A stretch of DNA of 41,545 nucleotides, taken from the NCBI GenBank assembly GCA_943354475.1, contig CALRBT010000010.1, positions 1 to 41,545 on the forward strand, read 5' to 3'. Shown here one piece after another: positions 21,040 to 29,806 of this stretch. The notes beneath the pieces are model-generated. The model was not told the DNA's origin. It saw nothing but the letters and a program-made list of their open reading frames with translations, and searched no databases. The translations under genes and the position numbers were made by a program. How positions within the stretch are numbered: the stretch's first letter is position 1; each line of letters begins with the position of its first letter. Origin of the DNA: Parcubacteria group bacterium. GTDB lineage: Bacteria; Patescibacteriota; Minisyncoccia; Phycocordibacterales; CALRBT01.

Positions 21040-22266
21040 ATGGGATTAAAAATATTAATGTATGGTTGGGAGTTGCCACCTTATAACAACGGAGGCTTGG
21101 GCACTGCCTGTCTGGGCCTCACTAAATCTCTGACCTCACTTGGTATTGATGTCATTTTTGTCCTGCCAAAAATACTACCCCTCAATAGTTCACACATGAA
21201 AATTGTGTATGCTGATATTGATAGACTCAAGATTCACGAAATTGACGCGCTTCTCCACCCATACATAGATTCAAATCAGTATTCAGGTTTACGGGATACT
21301 TACTCTGGGGGTGTTTATGGCAATAATCTTCTTGATGAAGTGAGGCGCTACGCAATCCTTGGAGGGGTTGTTGCAAAGAATGAAGTATTTGATGTCATTC
21401 ATGCGCACGATTGGCTCTCCTTTGGTGCAGGCCTTGAGGCGAGACGTATCTCAGGTAAGCCACTTATTCTCCATGTGCATGCAACATCATTTGATATATC
21501 AGCAGGACAAACTCCTGATGAACGTATCTACAAAATAGAGAAGGATGCTTTCGAGCAGGCAGACCAGATTATTGCAGTTAGTGGATTTACTAAGGATATG
21601 ATTGTCAATCGTTATGGTATTTCCCCTGAAAAGATCTCAGTAGTCCATAATGGAGTTGAGATAGAAGAATTTAGTGGAAACACCACAGCGAGCAGGTTCG
21701 CACTCCTCAAAGAGCAGGGGTACAAAATAGTTTTATTTGTTGGACGGATCACGATGCAAAAAGGTCCGGATTATTTTTTACAGGCGGCGGCAAAAGTACT
21801 CAAATACAACCAAAAAGTATACTTTATCATTGCCGGCTCGGGAGATATGGAGAATCAGATAATCCGCCAGTCAGCATCTCTTGGTATTTCAGATAAAGTA
21901 CTCTTTGCAGGTTTCAGTCGAGGGCAGGACTTACTTGATCTTTACCGTTTAGCAGACTTGTATGTCATGCCATCGGTCTCAGAACCTTTTGGCATCACCC
22001 CGCTTGAAGCGGTTGCTTCTGGTACTCCTGTACTCATTTCCAAACAATCCGGTGTTTCCGAAGTTCTCTCGCACGCCCTCAAGGCAGACTTCTGGGACAT
22101 TGATGATATCGCCGATAAAATTTTAAGCGTCGTTGCCAATGACGCCTTGGGTCGGACACTCAAGAAACATGCATCCTCAGAACTTATAGGTATTAATTGG
22201 AATAAAGCGGCAGAGAAGTGTAATGAACTCTATAAAAAACTTTTAGGTTGGTTTAAGAAAAAATGA
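21040..22266 (+). CDS. GT4/GT5-type glycosyltransferase, glycogen synthase-like
   Basis: A 408-aa GT-B glycosyltransferase. It begins KILMYGWELPPYNNGGLGTA, the acceptor-loop signature of glycogen synthase-like enzymes (KxGGL type with Gly-Gly-Leu-Gly). Further marks are VIHAHDWLSFGAG, the phosphate-binding GRITMQKGPDY and the sugar-nucleotide site SEPFGITPLEAVASGTPVL, including the conserved EPFG-x(4)-E. It would extend an alpha-glucan from ADP- or UDP-glucose. The ATG at 21040 fits the family start; the upstream in-frame TTG is unlikely. A TATAGT -10 with extended TGC lies at 20999-21004, and a small hairpin (21013-21027) is in the leader. Downstream glycan hydrolases support the role. Confidence 0.88.
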   Translation: MGLKILMYGWELPPYNNGGLGTACLGLTKSLTSLGIDVIFVLPKILPLNSSHMKIVYADIDRLKIHEIDALLHPYIDSNQYSGLRDTYSGGVYGNNLLDEVRRYAILGGVVAKNEVFDVIHAHDWLSFGAGLEARRISGKPLILHVHATSFDISAGQTPDERIYKIEKDAFEQADQIIAVSGFTKDMIVNRYGISPEKISVVHNGVEIEEFSGNTTASRFALLKEQGYKIVLFVGRITMQKGPDYFLQAAAKVLKYNQKVYFIIAGSGDMENQIIRQSASLGISDKVLFAGFSRGQDLLDLYRLADLYVMPSVSEPFGITPLEAVASGTPVLISKQSGVSEVLSHALKADFWDIDDIADKILSVVANDALGRTLKKHASSELIGINWNKAAEKCNELYKKLLGWFKKK

Positions 22267-22300
22267 TTTGTTTTGTGCTTTGTGATTAAATAATTTTATT

Positions 22301-22807
22301 ATGAAAAACTATAAAAAAGGTTCAGTGGTCCCTGTGTTACTTGTAGTTATCGGACTATTGATAGTTGGTGGTGGGGCATATTTGTTTACCCAGAAAATTA
22401 AAACTGTAAAAGTTACTGACATCGTTCCAAGCGGGGTTGCTAGTACTTCAGTAGCCATAATCTCTGGTGAGTACATTTTCTCCGATATGACAGGACTAGC
22501 TTTCTTACATGTCCCCAATACTTCAACTGTACATTACGATACTCATTATTTTTTTGGTGACGAGAGCTCTGTACTGCAAACTGACGTACAGAGTCAAATT
22601 GTTGGCGACTTATCACCCCTTAGTGACTCTTGCACGTTGAGTGTTGAAGCTACTGTGGAGATCCAGAATCCAAAGCTGATATTGCATGGTGAGAAGCGAA
22701 ATCTAAAAGAATACAGGGCAACTTTTCTGCGTCTCATATCCAAAGGTAAAGTGTATGACAATTGTGCAGGAGATGGGGGCGTGGTGACCAAAACTGAAAG
22801 GAAATAA
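22301..22807 (+). CDS. Membrane-anchored unknown protein, 168 aa
   Basis: One N-terminal membrane anchor (residues 9-29, VVPVLLVVIGLLIVGGGAYLF) after a short basic tail (KNYKKGS), followed by an extracytoplasmic domain of about 135 residues. The outer part contains two widely spaced cysteines (near residues 110 and 155) that could form a disulfide, which would fit the DsbB system in this window. No family is recognised. It has no SD and lies 34 bases after the glycosyltransferase stop, so it may share that transcript. It lies 47 bases before the GH57 gene, which has its own -10. Confidence 0.7.
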   Translation: MKNYKKGSVVPVLLVVIGLLIVGGGAYLFTQKIKTVKVTDIVPSGVASTSVAIISGEYIFSDMTGLAFLHVPNTSTVHYDTHYFFGDESSVLQTDVQSQIVGDLSPLSDSCTLSVEATVEIQNPKLILHGEKRNLKEYRATFLRLISKGKVYDNCAGDGGVVTKTERK

Positions 22808-22841
22808 TTCACGGTTTCTTCCAATTCATCTAGGCTCAAGG

Positions 22842-22847
22842 TAAGAT
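22842..22847 (+). promoter_or_regulatory. -10 box of the GH57 gene (leaderless)
   Basis: TAAGAT at 22842-22847, 7 bases before ATG 22855. The AAGGTGG between them could also serve as a poor SD if transcription starts further upstream. Confidence 0.4.
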
Positions 22848-22854
22848 AAGGTGG

Positions 22855-24078
22855 ATGCCCTCCGTTTGTCTCTATCTCAAAACACATCAGCCATATCGGG
22901 TAAAACGATACCGGGTGTTTGATGTTGGAGAGGATAATAATTATTTTAACGATAACTCTGAGACCAACCTCAATAATCTCAAAGTTTTAAACAAGATTAT
23001 TGGTAAATCCTACTTACCGACAAACGCGCTCCTTCTCGAGCTCCTCAATAAACATCCAGAATTCAAAGTCAGTTTCTCACTCTCGGGAGTTCTTCTTGAG
23101 CAGTTAGAATCCGCCTCACCTGAAACCATCGAGTCTTTTAAACGACTCGTGGGCACTGGACGAGTTGAAGTACTGGGGGAGAATTATTACCATTCACTTT
23201 CTTTTTTCCATTCACTTCCTGAATTTGAAGAGCAGGTCAAAATGCATCGCGATAAAATTAAGAAACTCTTCGGTGTGACTCCTGCCGTTTTTACCAATAC
23301 CGAAATGTCCTACACCAATAGCCTTGCACTGTGGGCAGAGCAAAATGGATATAAAGGTATTACTGCTGAGGGTTGGGATGGAATTCTTGGTTGGCGAAGC
23401 CCTAACTTTCTCTATGACGCAAAAGATTGTAAAAAGATAAAAGTACTCCTGAAAAATTATAAACTCTCTGATGATATAGCTTTTCGGTTTGGTGAGAAGA
23501 GCTGGAAAGAATGGCCACTTACGGTTCCAAAGTACGCACAGTGGGTCAATGCAATTAATGGTAATGGCGAAACGGTCAACCTCTTTATGGATTACGAAAC
23601 GTTTGGTGAACATCAATGGGAAGAGACGGGTATCTTTGAATTCTTGCGACACTTGCCGGAAGAATTATTAAAAAATCCTGATAATAACTTTATCACTCCA
23701 ACTGAAGCAACTTTGAAATATAAAACGGTGGGGGAATTCGATGTCCCACATATTCTCACCTGGGCTGATACGGAGCGTGATCTCTCTGCGTGGACGGGTA
23801 ATGATATGCAAACCTCAGCACTCGAGACTATCTATTCATTTGAAAACAAAGTTCGCAAGAGTGGAGATGTCAAACTTTTAGATGACTGGCGCAAACTTCA
23901 GACATCGGATCATTTCTATTATATGTGTACCAAGTGGTCTGCTGATGGTGATGTGCATGCCTACTTTAACCCATACAAATCCCCCTATGATGCTTTTGTT
24001 TCCTATATGAATGTCATTACTGATATGCGTCTGAGACTAGAGCGAGTAGAAGATAGGAAAAACAAGTCTAAGAAATAG
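22855..24078 (+). CDS. GH57 family alpha-amylase-like glycoside hydrolase
   Basis: A 407-aa GH57 enzyme. It opens with the family start VCLYLKTHQPYRV (the HQP motif). The catalytic nucleophile is Glu150 in FTNTEMSYTN, and the acid/base is Asp246 in FMDYETFGEH. The segment GITAEGWDGILGWRSPN lies between them and TWADTERDLSAWTGN follows. Members act on alpha-1,4 or alpha-1,6 glucans (amylase, amylopullulanase or branching activity); the short single-domain form here fits an alpha-amylase. There is no signal peptide, so it works inside the cell, consistent with turnover of a storage glucan made by the glycosyltransferase encoded upstream. Confidence 0.92.
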   Translation: MPSVCLYLKTHQPYRVKRYRVFDVGEDNNYFNDNSETNLNNLKVLNKIIGKSYLPTNALLLELLNKHPEFKVSFSLSGVLLEQLESASPETIESFKRLVGTGRVEVLGENYYHSLSFFHSLPEFEEQVKMHRDKIKKLFGVTPAVFTNTEMSYTNSLALWAEQNGYKGITAEGWDGILGWRSPNFLYDAKDCKKIKVLLKNYKLSDDIAFRFGEKSWKEWPLTVPKYAQWVNAINGNGETVNLFMDYETFGEHQWEETGIFEFLRHLPEELLKNPDNNFITPTEATLKYKTVGEFDVPHILTWADTERDLSAWTGNDMQTSALETIYSFENKVRKSGDVKLLDDWRKLQTSDHFYYMCTKWSADGDVHAYFNPYKSPYDAFVSYMNVITDMRLRLERVEDRKNKSKK

Positions 24079-24103
24079 GTAGTATACATACACCGCGATA
24101 CTA

Positions 24104-24132
24104 TTGCATAAAGTGTATTCGTATTGTATTGT
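24104..24132 (+). promoter_or_regulatory. Promoter of the 24184 gene
   Basis: TTGCAT (24104-24109), 17-base spacer, TATTGT (24127-24132). It gives a leader of about 45 bases that ends in a strong SD. Confidence 0.55.
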
Positions 24133-24183
24133 TTCGCTAGAAATAACGCACTTGCGCTATAACCTTAGTCCCAGGAGGGGAAG

Positions 24184-24633
24184 ATGAGAGTAGATTTTCG
24201 CTTCGGCGTTGATGCTCCAAAGAGAGATTCTGAACTGTGGAAGCTTGCACAGGATTTTCTCACTCAACTTAAAGGGGAAATGAAAGAAAGGCCAATGTTG
24301 ATAGTGATTAGAGATAGGGGAGTGTGCAAGATTCTCATCTCCGCTTACTTTCCGGATACGGAAGTATATACTCTTGGTGATTTTGGCAAACCCTTATACC
24401 TCAATTATCGTATTACTGACTCTGCTGGAGAAACAATCGGTACGGTTGGTAGCGCCCTACTTTTCTTGAATGAAAATCCGAAACATCCGGAACAACGTCA
24501 TGAAGTCATGGCACGATTGAATCCGCGTTTTGAAAATGAATTTCGTCACGACTTTACTGGATTAAGGGGGGTTGTTTTGATGGCTTTAGCTACAACAATT
24601 ATTCTGGATCTTCGGAGATGTGTATCTTCTTAG
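24184..24633 (+). CDS. Unrecognised 149-aa protein in a self-contained unit
   Basis: ATG 24184 follows the best SD of the window (AGGAGGGG, 3-6 bases upstream). The product is soluble, begins MRVDFRFGVDAPKRDSELWK, has a central beta-rich part (LIVIRDRGVCKILISAYFPD, LYLNYRITDSAGETIGTVGS) and ends in a hydrophobic stretch (LRGVVLMALATTIILDLRRC) that could be a C-terminal helix packed in the fold or a membrane tail. I do not recognise the family. Own promoter, SD and terminator mark it as one of the accessory-type units. It separates the GH57 gene from the rest of the glycan genes. Confidence 0.7.
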   Translation: MRVDFRFGVDAPKRDSELWKLAQDFLTQLKGEMKERPMLIVIRDRGVCKILISAYFPDTEVYTLGDFGKPLYLNYRITDSAGETIGTVGSALLFLNENPKHPEQRHEVMARLNPRFENEFRHDFTGLRGVVLMALATTIILDLRRCVSS

Positions 24634-24663
24634 GACTCCGGATTCGTGGAACCTATCGAGGCC

Positions 24664-24696
24664 AAGAGCCTACTTCGGTAGGTTCTTTGCTTTTTA
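24664..24696 (+). terminator. Intrinsic terminator with TTCG tetraloop
   Basis: 10-bp stem (24664-24673 with 24678-24687, one G-T pair) closed by the extra-stable TTCG loop, followed by TGCTTTTTA. The remaining 24697-24873 holds no gene; a possible -10 (TCTAAT, 24860-24865) for the next gene is the only signal I see. Confidence 0.85.
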
Positions 24697-24873
24697 TGGT
24701 GGAAAAAACAGATTTTCTGTCTACTCCTCACAGCAGAGCCCCAAGGTATTCACGGTTGACCAATAACAAAATGGCATTATGTTTTTACCTCGGTAACCAT
24801 TACACACATATTTTTCTAGCTTGTTGTTTTTTAATTTGCTATCCTTAATTTAAAGAAACTCTAATGTAACTTA

Positions 24874-25263
24874 ATGTTCAAAAAAATTATTATGAAAATA
24901 GTTAACAATGTTCAAGAAAAATCACAAACTAAAGTGGGGCCCGTTTCAAAATCAGCAGTTACTACAAAATCAGTGAGAGCTACTACAAAAAAGGTTTCAA
25001 ACCAGTTAATTATTGCAGTCGGAAACTTCCGATTTTGGGTACATCAAGGTCCAGTACTCGCGCATCTAAAGGATTTAGAGCACTCGCTCTTGACCATCTC
25101 TGATAGTCAATATGTTTATCACGTAAATAAGGCGAAGAACGACTTTGCAAAATGGACGAAAGACGTACTCAAGGATCCAAAAACAGCAGAATTATTAAAA
25201 AAAGCTAAGTCACGACTGGAAGCGTCAAAGATTGTTACGAAAGCCTTGGGTAAATATAAATAA
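24874..25263 (+). CDS. DUF5752-like small protein of the glycan locus
   Basis: A 129-aa basic protein. Residues 1-45 are a Lys/Ser/Thr-rich, probably flexible lead. From residue 46 (LIIAVGNFRFWVHQGPVLAH) to about 118 it has the pattern of the DUF5752 family: an aromatic FRF strand, LKDLEHSLLTISDSQYVYHV, NDFAKWTKDVLKDPKTAELL and a closing helix. The family is often found fused or next to glycan enzymes, and the position between GH57 and GH15 fits, but its biochemical role is not established. A second ATG at 24892 is possible; 24874 is chosen because TCTAAT lies 8 bases upstream. There is no SD. Confidence 0.65.
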   Translation: MFKKIIMKIVNNVQEKSQTKVGPVSKSAVTTKSVRATTKKVSNQLIIAVGNFRFWVHQGPVLAHLKDLEHSLLTISDSQYVYHVNKAKNDFAKWTKDVLKDPKTAELLKKAKSRLEASKIVTKALGKYK

Positions 25264-25314
25264 CTAAGCGTTTATCTTGTAACACAAAGATTGCTTAGTT
25301 CTTGTTTTTAATAT

Positions 25315-27297
25315 ATGGCTAGATCAATTGTCCTTGGAAATGGAAATATATATGTCGGCTTGGATAAATACGCCCAGGTAAGGGACTTATACTTTCCCTA
25401 TGTTGGTCTTGAGAATCAAGTTGGAGGACATTACAAACACCTTGTTGGTATTTGGGTTGAGAATAAATTCAGCTGGCTAAATGACGATTCATGGGACATT
25501 AAAATTGATTGTGAAGATGAGGCATTGGTTAGTTTGATTACCGCACATAATAAATCACTTGGAATCATCCTTACATTTCACGATGTTGTCTATAACGAAA
25601 GTAATATATTTTTGCGAAAAATTTCAATAACCAATGAGTCAGATAGGAATCGGGAAATCAGATTGTTTCTTGGTCATCAGTTTGAGCTCTATAAATCACA
25701 CTCAAGCGAAACCGCGTACTTCGATCCAATAGGTCATACCCTGATCCATTACAAAGGTCAGCGAGTATTTTTGATGAATGGAGAACTGGATGGGTTGCCG
25801 TTTAGTGATTACAGCACCGGAGTTTTTAATATCGAAGGAAAAGAAGGAACTCATAAAGACGCGGAGGACGGCATTCTTGAGAAGAACCCGATTGAGCACG
25901 GTCCTGTCGACTCGGTCATGGGCTTCAACGCTTTTCTAAAGGATAAAGAAAGCAAGACTGTTTACTATTGGGTTTGTGCAGCAGAGTCGATTGAAGAAGC
26001 CAAAAAACTCAACGATTACGTACTACATAAAACTCCAGAGCATTTAATCAAAAGTACAACTGACTATTGGATTGCTTGGGTGAATAAATATAATTTTAGT
26101 TTTTTTGGATTACCAAAAGAAGTGGTGACACTTTTTAGAAAGTCTCTCATGTACGTTCGCGCCCACGTCGATTCCAAAGGAGCAATCATTGCCTCAGGTG
26201 ATTCGAGTATGATGCAGTACGGTAAAGATACCTATAGCTATATGTGGCCACGAGACGCGGCTTTTACGGCAATTACACTCGATAAAGCGGGGGACCCAAA
26301 TGTTGCAAAAAGATTCTTTCAATTTGCAAACGAGGTGATAAGTGAGGATGGGTATTTTATGCATAAGTATCGACCAGATAAGTCTCTCGGTAGTTCGTGG
26401 CACCCGTGGATTAAAGCGGGGGTTATACAATTACCAATTCAAGAGGATGAGACGGCACTGGTAATTTATGCGCTTTGGCAACATTACGAACATTCGAGGG
26501 ATTTGGAATTCATTGAGAGTCTGTATAATCCCCTGATTAGGAAGGCGGCTCAGTTTCTAATTCACTTTAGAGATCCTGATACAGGACTTCCAAAACCAAG
26601 TTATGACCTTTGGGAAGAAAAATACGGAGTTTCCACATTTACTTGCGCGACGGTCTATGGAGCCCTTGTTGCTGCTTCACGGTTTGCCGAATTATTTGGC
26701 AAAACTGCCGAGAAACGTGAATACGCGCGGGCCGCGGAGGAAATTAAAGCCGGGATATTGGAGCACCTTTATGATAAAGAATCTGGCAACTTCTACAAAA
26801 TGATTCGCGTTAAAGGTAAAGAGAAAATCATTGATAAGACAATTGATATTTCAAGTATCTATGGAATTTATAACTTTGGAATTTTAAGCGTCGATGATCC
26901 GAGAGTTGTTGGGGCAGTCAAAAACACAGAGAACGCGCTTTTGGTTAAGACCTCTGTCGGCGGGTGCGCACGATACGAGAATGATCATTACTTTAGGGTA
27001 GCAAACAATACTCCAGGTAACCCATGGTTTATTGCAACACTTTGGCTTGCCCAGTATTACATTATGCGAGCAGAAAATGAAAAAGCTCTTGAAATTGTTC
27101 GTGACAAACTCTCTTGGGTTAATAGATATGCGCTACAGTCAGGAATTCTTTCCGAGCAAATCAATCCATATACCGGTGAGCAACTCTCAGCTGGGCCACT
27201 GACGTGGAGTCATTCGGAGTTTGTTAATACGGTAATTATGTATTTAGATAAGCTTGAAAAACTTGGTGTCTGCAAGGCATGCAACCCGGTATTATAG
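25315..27297 (+). CDS. GH15 glucoamylase-type glycoside hydrolase
   Basis: A 660-aa GH15 enzyme with an N-terminal beta-sandwich domain (about 1-260, starting VLGNGNIYVGLDKYAQVRDL) and a C-terminal (alpha/alpha)6 barrel. Barrel marks are TYSYMWPRDAAFT (about residues 308-320), the general acid Glu in DLWEEKYGVSTFT (about 431-436) and the general base Glu in LSEQINPYTGEQL (about 614), followed by SAGPLTWSHSEFV. It releases glucose from the non-reducing ends of alpha-glucans. There is no signal peptide, so it acts inside. With GH57 upstream and the ROK kinase and SIS isomerase downstream it forms a path from glucan to fructose 6-phosphate. There is no SD. Confidence 0.94.
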   Translation: MARSIVLGNGNIYVGLDKYAQVRDLYFPYVGLENQVGGHYKHLVGIWVENKFSWLNDDSWDIKIDCEDEALVSLITAHNKSLGIILTFHDVVYNESNIFLRKISITNESDRNREIRLFLGHQFELYKSHSSETAYFDPIGHTLIHYKGQRVFLMNGELDGLPFSDYSTGVFNIEGKEGTHKDAEDGILEKNPIEHGPVDSVMGFNAFLKDKESKTVYYWVCAAESIEEAKKLNDYVLHKTPEHLIKSTTDYWIAWVNKYNFSFFGLPKEVVTLFRKSLMYVRAHVDSKGAIIASGDSSMMQYGKDTYSYMWPRDAAFTAITLDKAGDPNVAKRFFQFANEVISEDGYFMHKYRPDKSLGSSWHPWIKAGVIQLPIQEDETALVIYALWQHYEHSRDLEFIESLYNPLIRKAAQFLIHFRDPDTGLPKPSYDLWEEKYGVSTFTCATVYGALVAASRFAELFGKTAEKREYARAAEEIKAGILEHLYDKESGNFYKMIRVKGKEKIIDKTIDISSIYGIYNFGILSVDDPRVVGAVKNTENALLVKTSVGGCARYENDHYFRVANNTPGNPWFIATLWLAQYYIMRAENEKALEIVRDKLSWVNRYALQSGILSEQINPYTGEQLSAGPLTWSHSEFVNTVIMYLDKLEKLGVCKACNPVL

Positions 27298-27327
27298 GTT
27301 TCCATTTTCCACTTTATATAACCCTGC

Positions 27328-27333
27328 TATACT
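27328..27333 (+). promoter_or_regulatory. Extended -10 of the SIS isomerase gene (leaderless)
   Basis: TGC-TATACT (hexamer 27328-27333) ends 6 bases before ATG 27340. The -35 position shows only TTTTCC (27305-27310). Confidence 0.6.
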
Positions 27334-27339
27334 ATCTCT

Positions 27340-28335
27340 ATGGAAGAGACGATAAAAAATTTTGCAAAGCAGTTTGCATACGAACCAACAATTATTAATC
27401 CTGAGAAGCTGGGAAGTTACGAGAAGTTTATTCTCGTTGGTATGGGAGGTTCGCATTTGCCGGGGGGGTTGATTAAAACATTTGATCCCACAGTTGATTT
27501 GTATATTCACCGAGATTATGGGCTACCAAGACTTCCTGAATATTTTCTCAAAGAAAGTCTGGTTATCCTCAGTTCTTATTCTGGGAACACAGAAGAAGTA
27601 CTTGAGGCAGGGGTAGAGGCACTAAAAGAAAATCTTGCCGTTGCGGTGATGACTTCAGGTGGAGCACTCCTTGAATTTGCACAAAAGAATGGATTGCCAC
27701 ACATAATCTTTCCCGAGGCAACGATCCAGCCTCGAGCAGCAATTGGTTATACCACGGTTGGTTTGGCAACATTTCTTGGACGGGCAGATATTCTTCTTGG
27801 TATACGAGAAGTAGTAGTTACAAGTGACGCAGAGGGGTTAGGCAAAGATCTTGCTCTAAAACTTTCTAACAAGATTCCTGTTATTTACGCTTCAAGGGAA
27901 AATATTGCTATTGCGTACAACTGGAAAATTAAACTAAATGAAACAGGCAAGGTCCCCGCTTTTTACAATGTTTTTCCTGAACTCAATCATAATGAACTCG
28001 AAGGATATGATATTACTGTTTCTTTTGCACCAATTCTTACGAATCTTCACCCGATTTTCCTTACTGACGGTGGAGATCATCCTCAAATTAAAAAACGTAT
28101 GCAGGTAATGAAAGAAATTCTTGATAGTAGAGGGGTTGTTACCTCAGAGTTCTCACTGACATCGACAGATCAAATCGAGCTCAGTATTTATCAAAAGGTA
28201 TTTAGAGCTCTTTTAGTGGCTGATTGGATTGCAGTCTCCCTCGCAAGGGGATACGGTTCTGATCCAGAACAAGTCGCTTTGATTGAAGATTTTAAAAAGA
28301 AAATCAAAGGGGGTGAAAACTTAGAGACAAAATAA
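27340..28335 (+). CDS. Bifunctional phosphoglucose/phosphomannose isomerase, SIS type
   Basis: A 331-aa two-SIS-domain isomerase of the archaeal/CPR type rather than the classical Pgi. SIS domain 1 has LVGMGGSHLPGG and LSSYSGNTEEVL (sugar-phosphate loop, Ser/Thr-rich). The linker FPEATIQPRAAIGY and the domain 2 segment NVFPELNHNELEGYD, with the conserved Glu-x-x-His, are diagnostic of the PGI/PMI family. It interconverts glucose 6-phosphate or mannose 6-phosphate with fructose 6-phosphate. It has a leaderless promoter (27328-27333), follows the GH15 gene by 42 bases and is 4 bases before the ROK kinase gene, with which it is co-transcribed. Confidence 0.92.
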   Translation: MEETIKNFAKQFAYEPTIINPEKLGSYEKFILVGMGGSHLPGGLIKTFDPTVDLYIHRDYGLPRLPEYFLKESLVILSSYSGNTEEVLEAGVEALKENLAVAVMTSGGALLEFAQKNGLPHIIFPEATIQPRAAIGYTTVGLATFLGRADILLGIREVVVTSDAEGLGKDLALKLSNKIPVIYASRENIAIAYNWKIKLNETGKVPAFYNVFPELNHNELEGYDITVSFAPILTNLHPIFLTDGGDHPQIKKRMQVMKEILDSRGVVTSEFSLTSTDQIELSIYQKVFRALLVADWIAVSLARGYGSDPEQVALIEDFKKKIKGGENLETK

Positions 28336-28339
28336 TCAC

Positions 28340-29218
28340 ATGATTATCCTTTTTGATATTGGTGGAACAAGAATGAGAATCGCGGGAACACGGGATGGGA
28401 AAGAATTTAGTGATCCGATTATCAATCTAACTCCTCAAAATTTTGATGAGGCGACGGCTCTTTTTGAGAAAGTTGCCGGGGAAGTTGCTGGGAGTGAAAA
28501 GATAGACCAAATAATTGGAGGTATGACGGGAATATTTAATCAAGATCATTCCGAACTCCTTTCTTCTCCACATTTACCTCACTGGACAGGTAAACCATTA
28601 AAATATTCACTTGAGAAATTCTCAGGGGCAAAGGTGACACTTAAAAATGATAGTACCATGGTTGGTTTGGGTGAGGCGGTTTATGGTGCAGGTAGAGGTA
28701 GTGGAATCCTTGTATACATCACGGTGAGTACTGGGGTAGGAGGGGCTCGTTTTATTAATAACCAGATTGAACATTCCAAACTTGGGTTTGAGCCGGGACA
28801 CCAGATTATGAATATTCAAACAAAAACCGATAAATTCGCTCTCTTTAATTTTGGTCAAAGAACAAATCTTGATAGAATGAATCTGGTAACTCTTGAGGAT
28901 TTGATTTCAGGTAGCGCCCTTGAAAAAAAGTTGGGGCGGGCACCTAAGGAAATTACTGATTCAAAGGTTTGGGATGAGTGCGCTTATGTTTTGGCAATTG
29001 GTCTTCATAATACTTTTTTGCATTGGTCGCCAGATAGGTTAGTCTTGGGTGGTGCGATGTTTAATGAGCAGAGGATCTCGGTTGAAAAAGTAAAGGAGTA
29101 TTTAGCCAAGATTGCCAGAGTGCCACAGGAAATTCCTGAGATAAAAAAAGCAGAGCTCAAAGATAGCGGTGGGCTCTATGGTTCTATGGCGCTCTATAAT
29201 CAGCTTTTGTCAAAATAA
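28340..29218 (+). CDS. ROK-family sugar kinase
   Basis: A 292-aa ROK protein. The ATP phosphate-binding loop is LFDIGGTRMRIAG (residues 4-16). The catalytic Asp is Asp104 in KNDSTMVGLGE, and the second nucleotide motif is YITVSTGVGGARF. The usual ROK zinc cluster (CxCGxxGC) after the EPGHQ segment is absent, replaced by sequence without cysteine pairs, so it belongs to the zinc-less branch. There is no N-terminal HTH, so it is a kinase, not a repressor; glucose is the likely substrate given GH15 upstream and the isomerase 4 bases before it. Specificity is inferred from context. Confidence 0.9.
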   Translation: MIILFDIGGTRMRIAGTRDGKEFSDPIINLTPQNFDEATALFEKVAGEVAGSEKIDQIIGGMTGIFNQDHSELLSSPHLPHWTGKPLKYSLEKFSGAKVTLKNDSTMVGLGEAVYGAGRGSGILVYITVSTGVGGARFINNQIEHSKLGFEPGHQIMNIQTKTDKFALFNFGQRTNLDRMNLVTLEDLISGSALEKKLGRAPKEITDSKVWDECAYVLAIGLHNTFLHWSPDRLVLGGAMFNEQRISVEKVKEYLAKIARVPQEIPEIKKAELKDSGGLYGSMALYNQLLSK

Positions 29219-29240
29219 TTATTCAATCATTTATATAAAT

Positions 29241-29726
29241 ATGAAAGTATTAACACAACATGAAAAAATAGGAGTTGCTGTGGCACTCGTTGCGGCGCTA
29301 GCCATTTTTGTTCTTTTTGTGCCAGGAATTGTTGATAGCTTGTTTGTGACAAAGAGTAATCAGGGTTCGCTTGCAACACCAGTTGTTAGTACTGACACCT
29401 CAAATGATTTGAAGGTGCAAGATATTATTGTTGGTACAGGACCTGAGGCAAAAGCTGGAGACGAAATACTTGTCAAATACACGGGTAAATTAATGGACGG
29501 TACTGTATTTGATAGTTCAGATGCGCATGGAGGGGAGCCAATCAAATTTACACTAGGAGTTGGACAGGTAATCAAAGGATGGGACTTGGGATTACTTGGG
29601 CTCAAGGTTGGTGGTAAGCGGGCGTTGCTCATTAATCCAAGTCTTGGATACGGTGATCAAGTTGTTGGACCAATTCCTGCGAATTCGCCACTTTACTTTG
29701 AAGTTGAATTGGTTGGCATAAATTAG
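29241..29726 (+). CDS. FKBP-type peptidyl-prolyl isomerase, membrane-anchored
   Basis: The start at ATG 29241 gives a 161-aa protein; an upstream in-frame extension into the ROK gene is not credible. It has a signal anchor (residues 10-29, IGVAVALVAALAIFVLFVPG), a short linker and a complete FKBP domain (about 58-161): KVQDIIVGTGPEAKAGDEIL, VKYTGKLMDGTVFDSS, PIKFTLGVGQVIKGWDLGLLG, GGKRALLINPSLGYGDQ and the final strand YFEVELVGIN. The active-site aromatic and hydrophobic residues (Tyr, Phe, Asp, Val, Ile, Trp, Tyr, Phe) are present. It probably helps fold exported proteins together with the Dsb-type system. There is no SD. Confidence 0.93.
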   Translation: MKVLTQHEKIGVAVALVAALAIFVLFVPGIVDSLFVTKSNQGSLATPVVSTDTSNDLKVQDIIVGTGPEAKAGDEILVKYTGKLMDGTVFDSSDAHGGEPIKFTLGVGQVIKGWDLGLLGLKVGGKRALLINPSLGYGDQVVGPIPANSPLYFEVELVGIN

Positions 29727-29789
29727 AGTGTGTAAAACTGGTGAATTTCTTTAAAATCTCCACCAGCTTGTTCTGATGGGGATTTTTGC

Positions 29790-29795
29790 TATGCT
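29790..29795 (+). promoter_or_regulatory. Extended -10 of the tgt gene
   Basis: TGC-TATGCT (hexamer 29790-29795), 11 bases before ATG 29807, giving at most a 4-5 base leader. Confidence 0.45.
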
Positions 29796-29806
29796 GAGGC
29801 GACATT

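Noticed and set aside
29169-29240. N-terminal extension of the FKBP protein into the ROK gene
   Set aside because: The added residues are the shadow of the ROK C-terminus, and the signal anchor fits a start at 29241.
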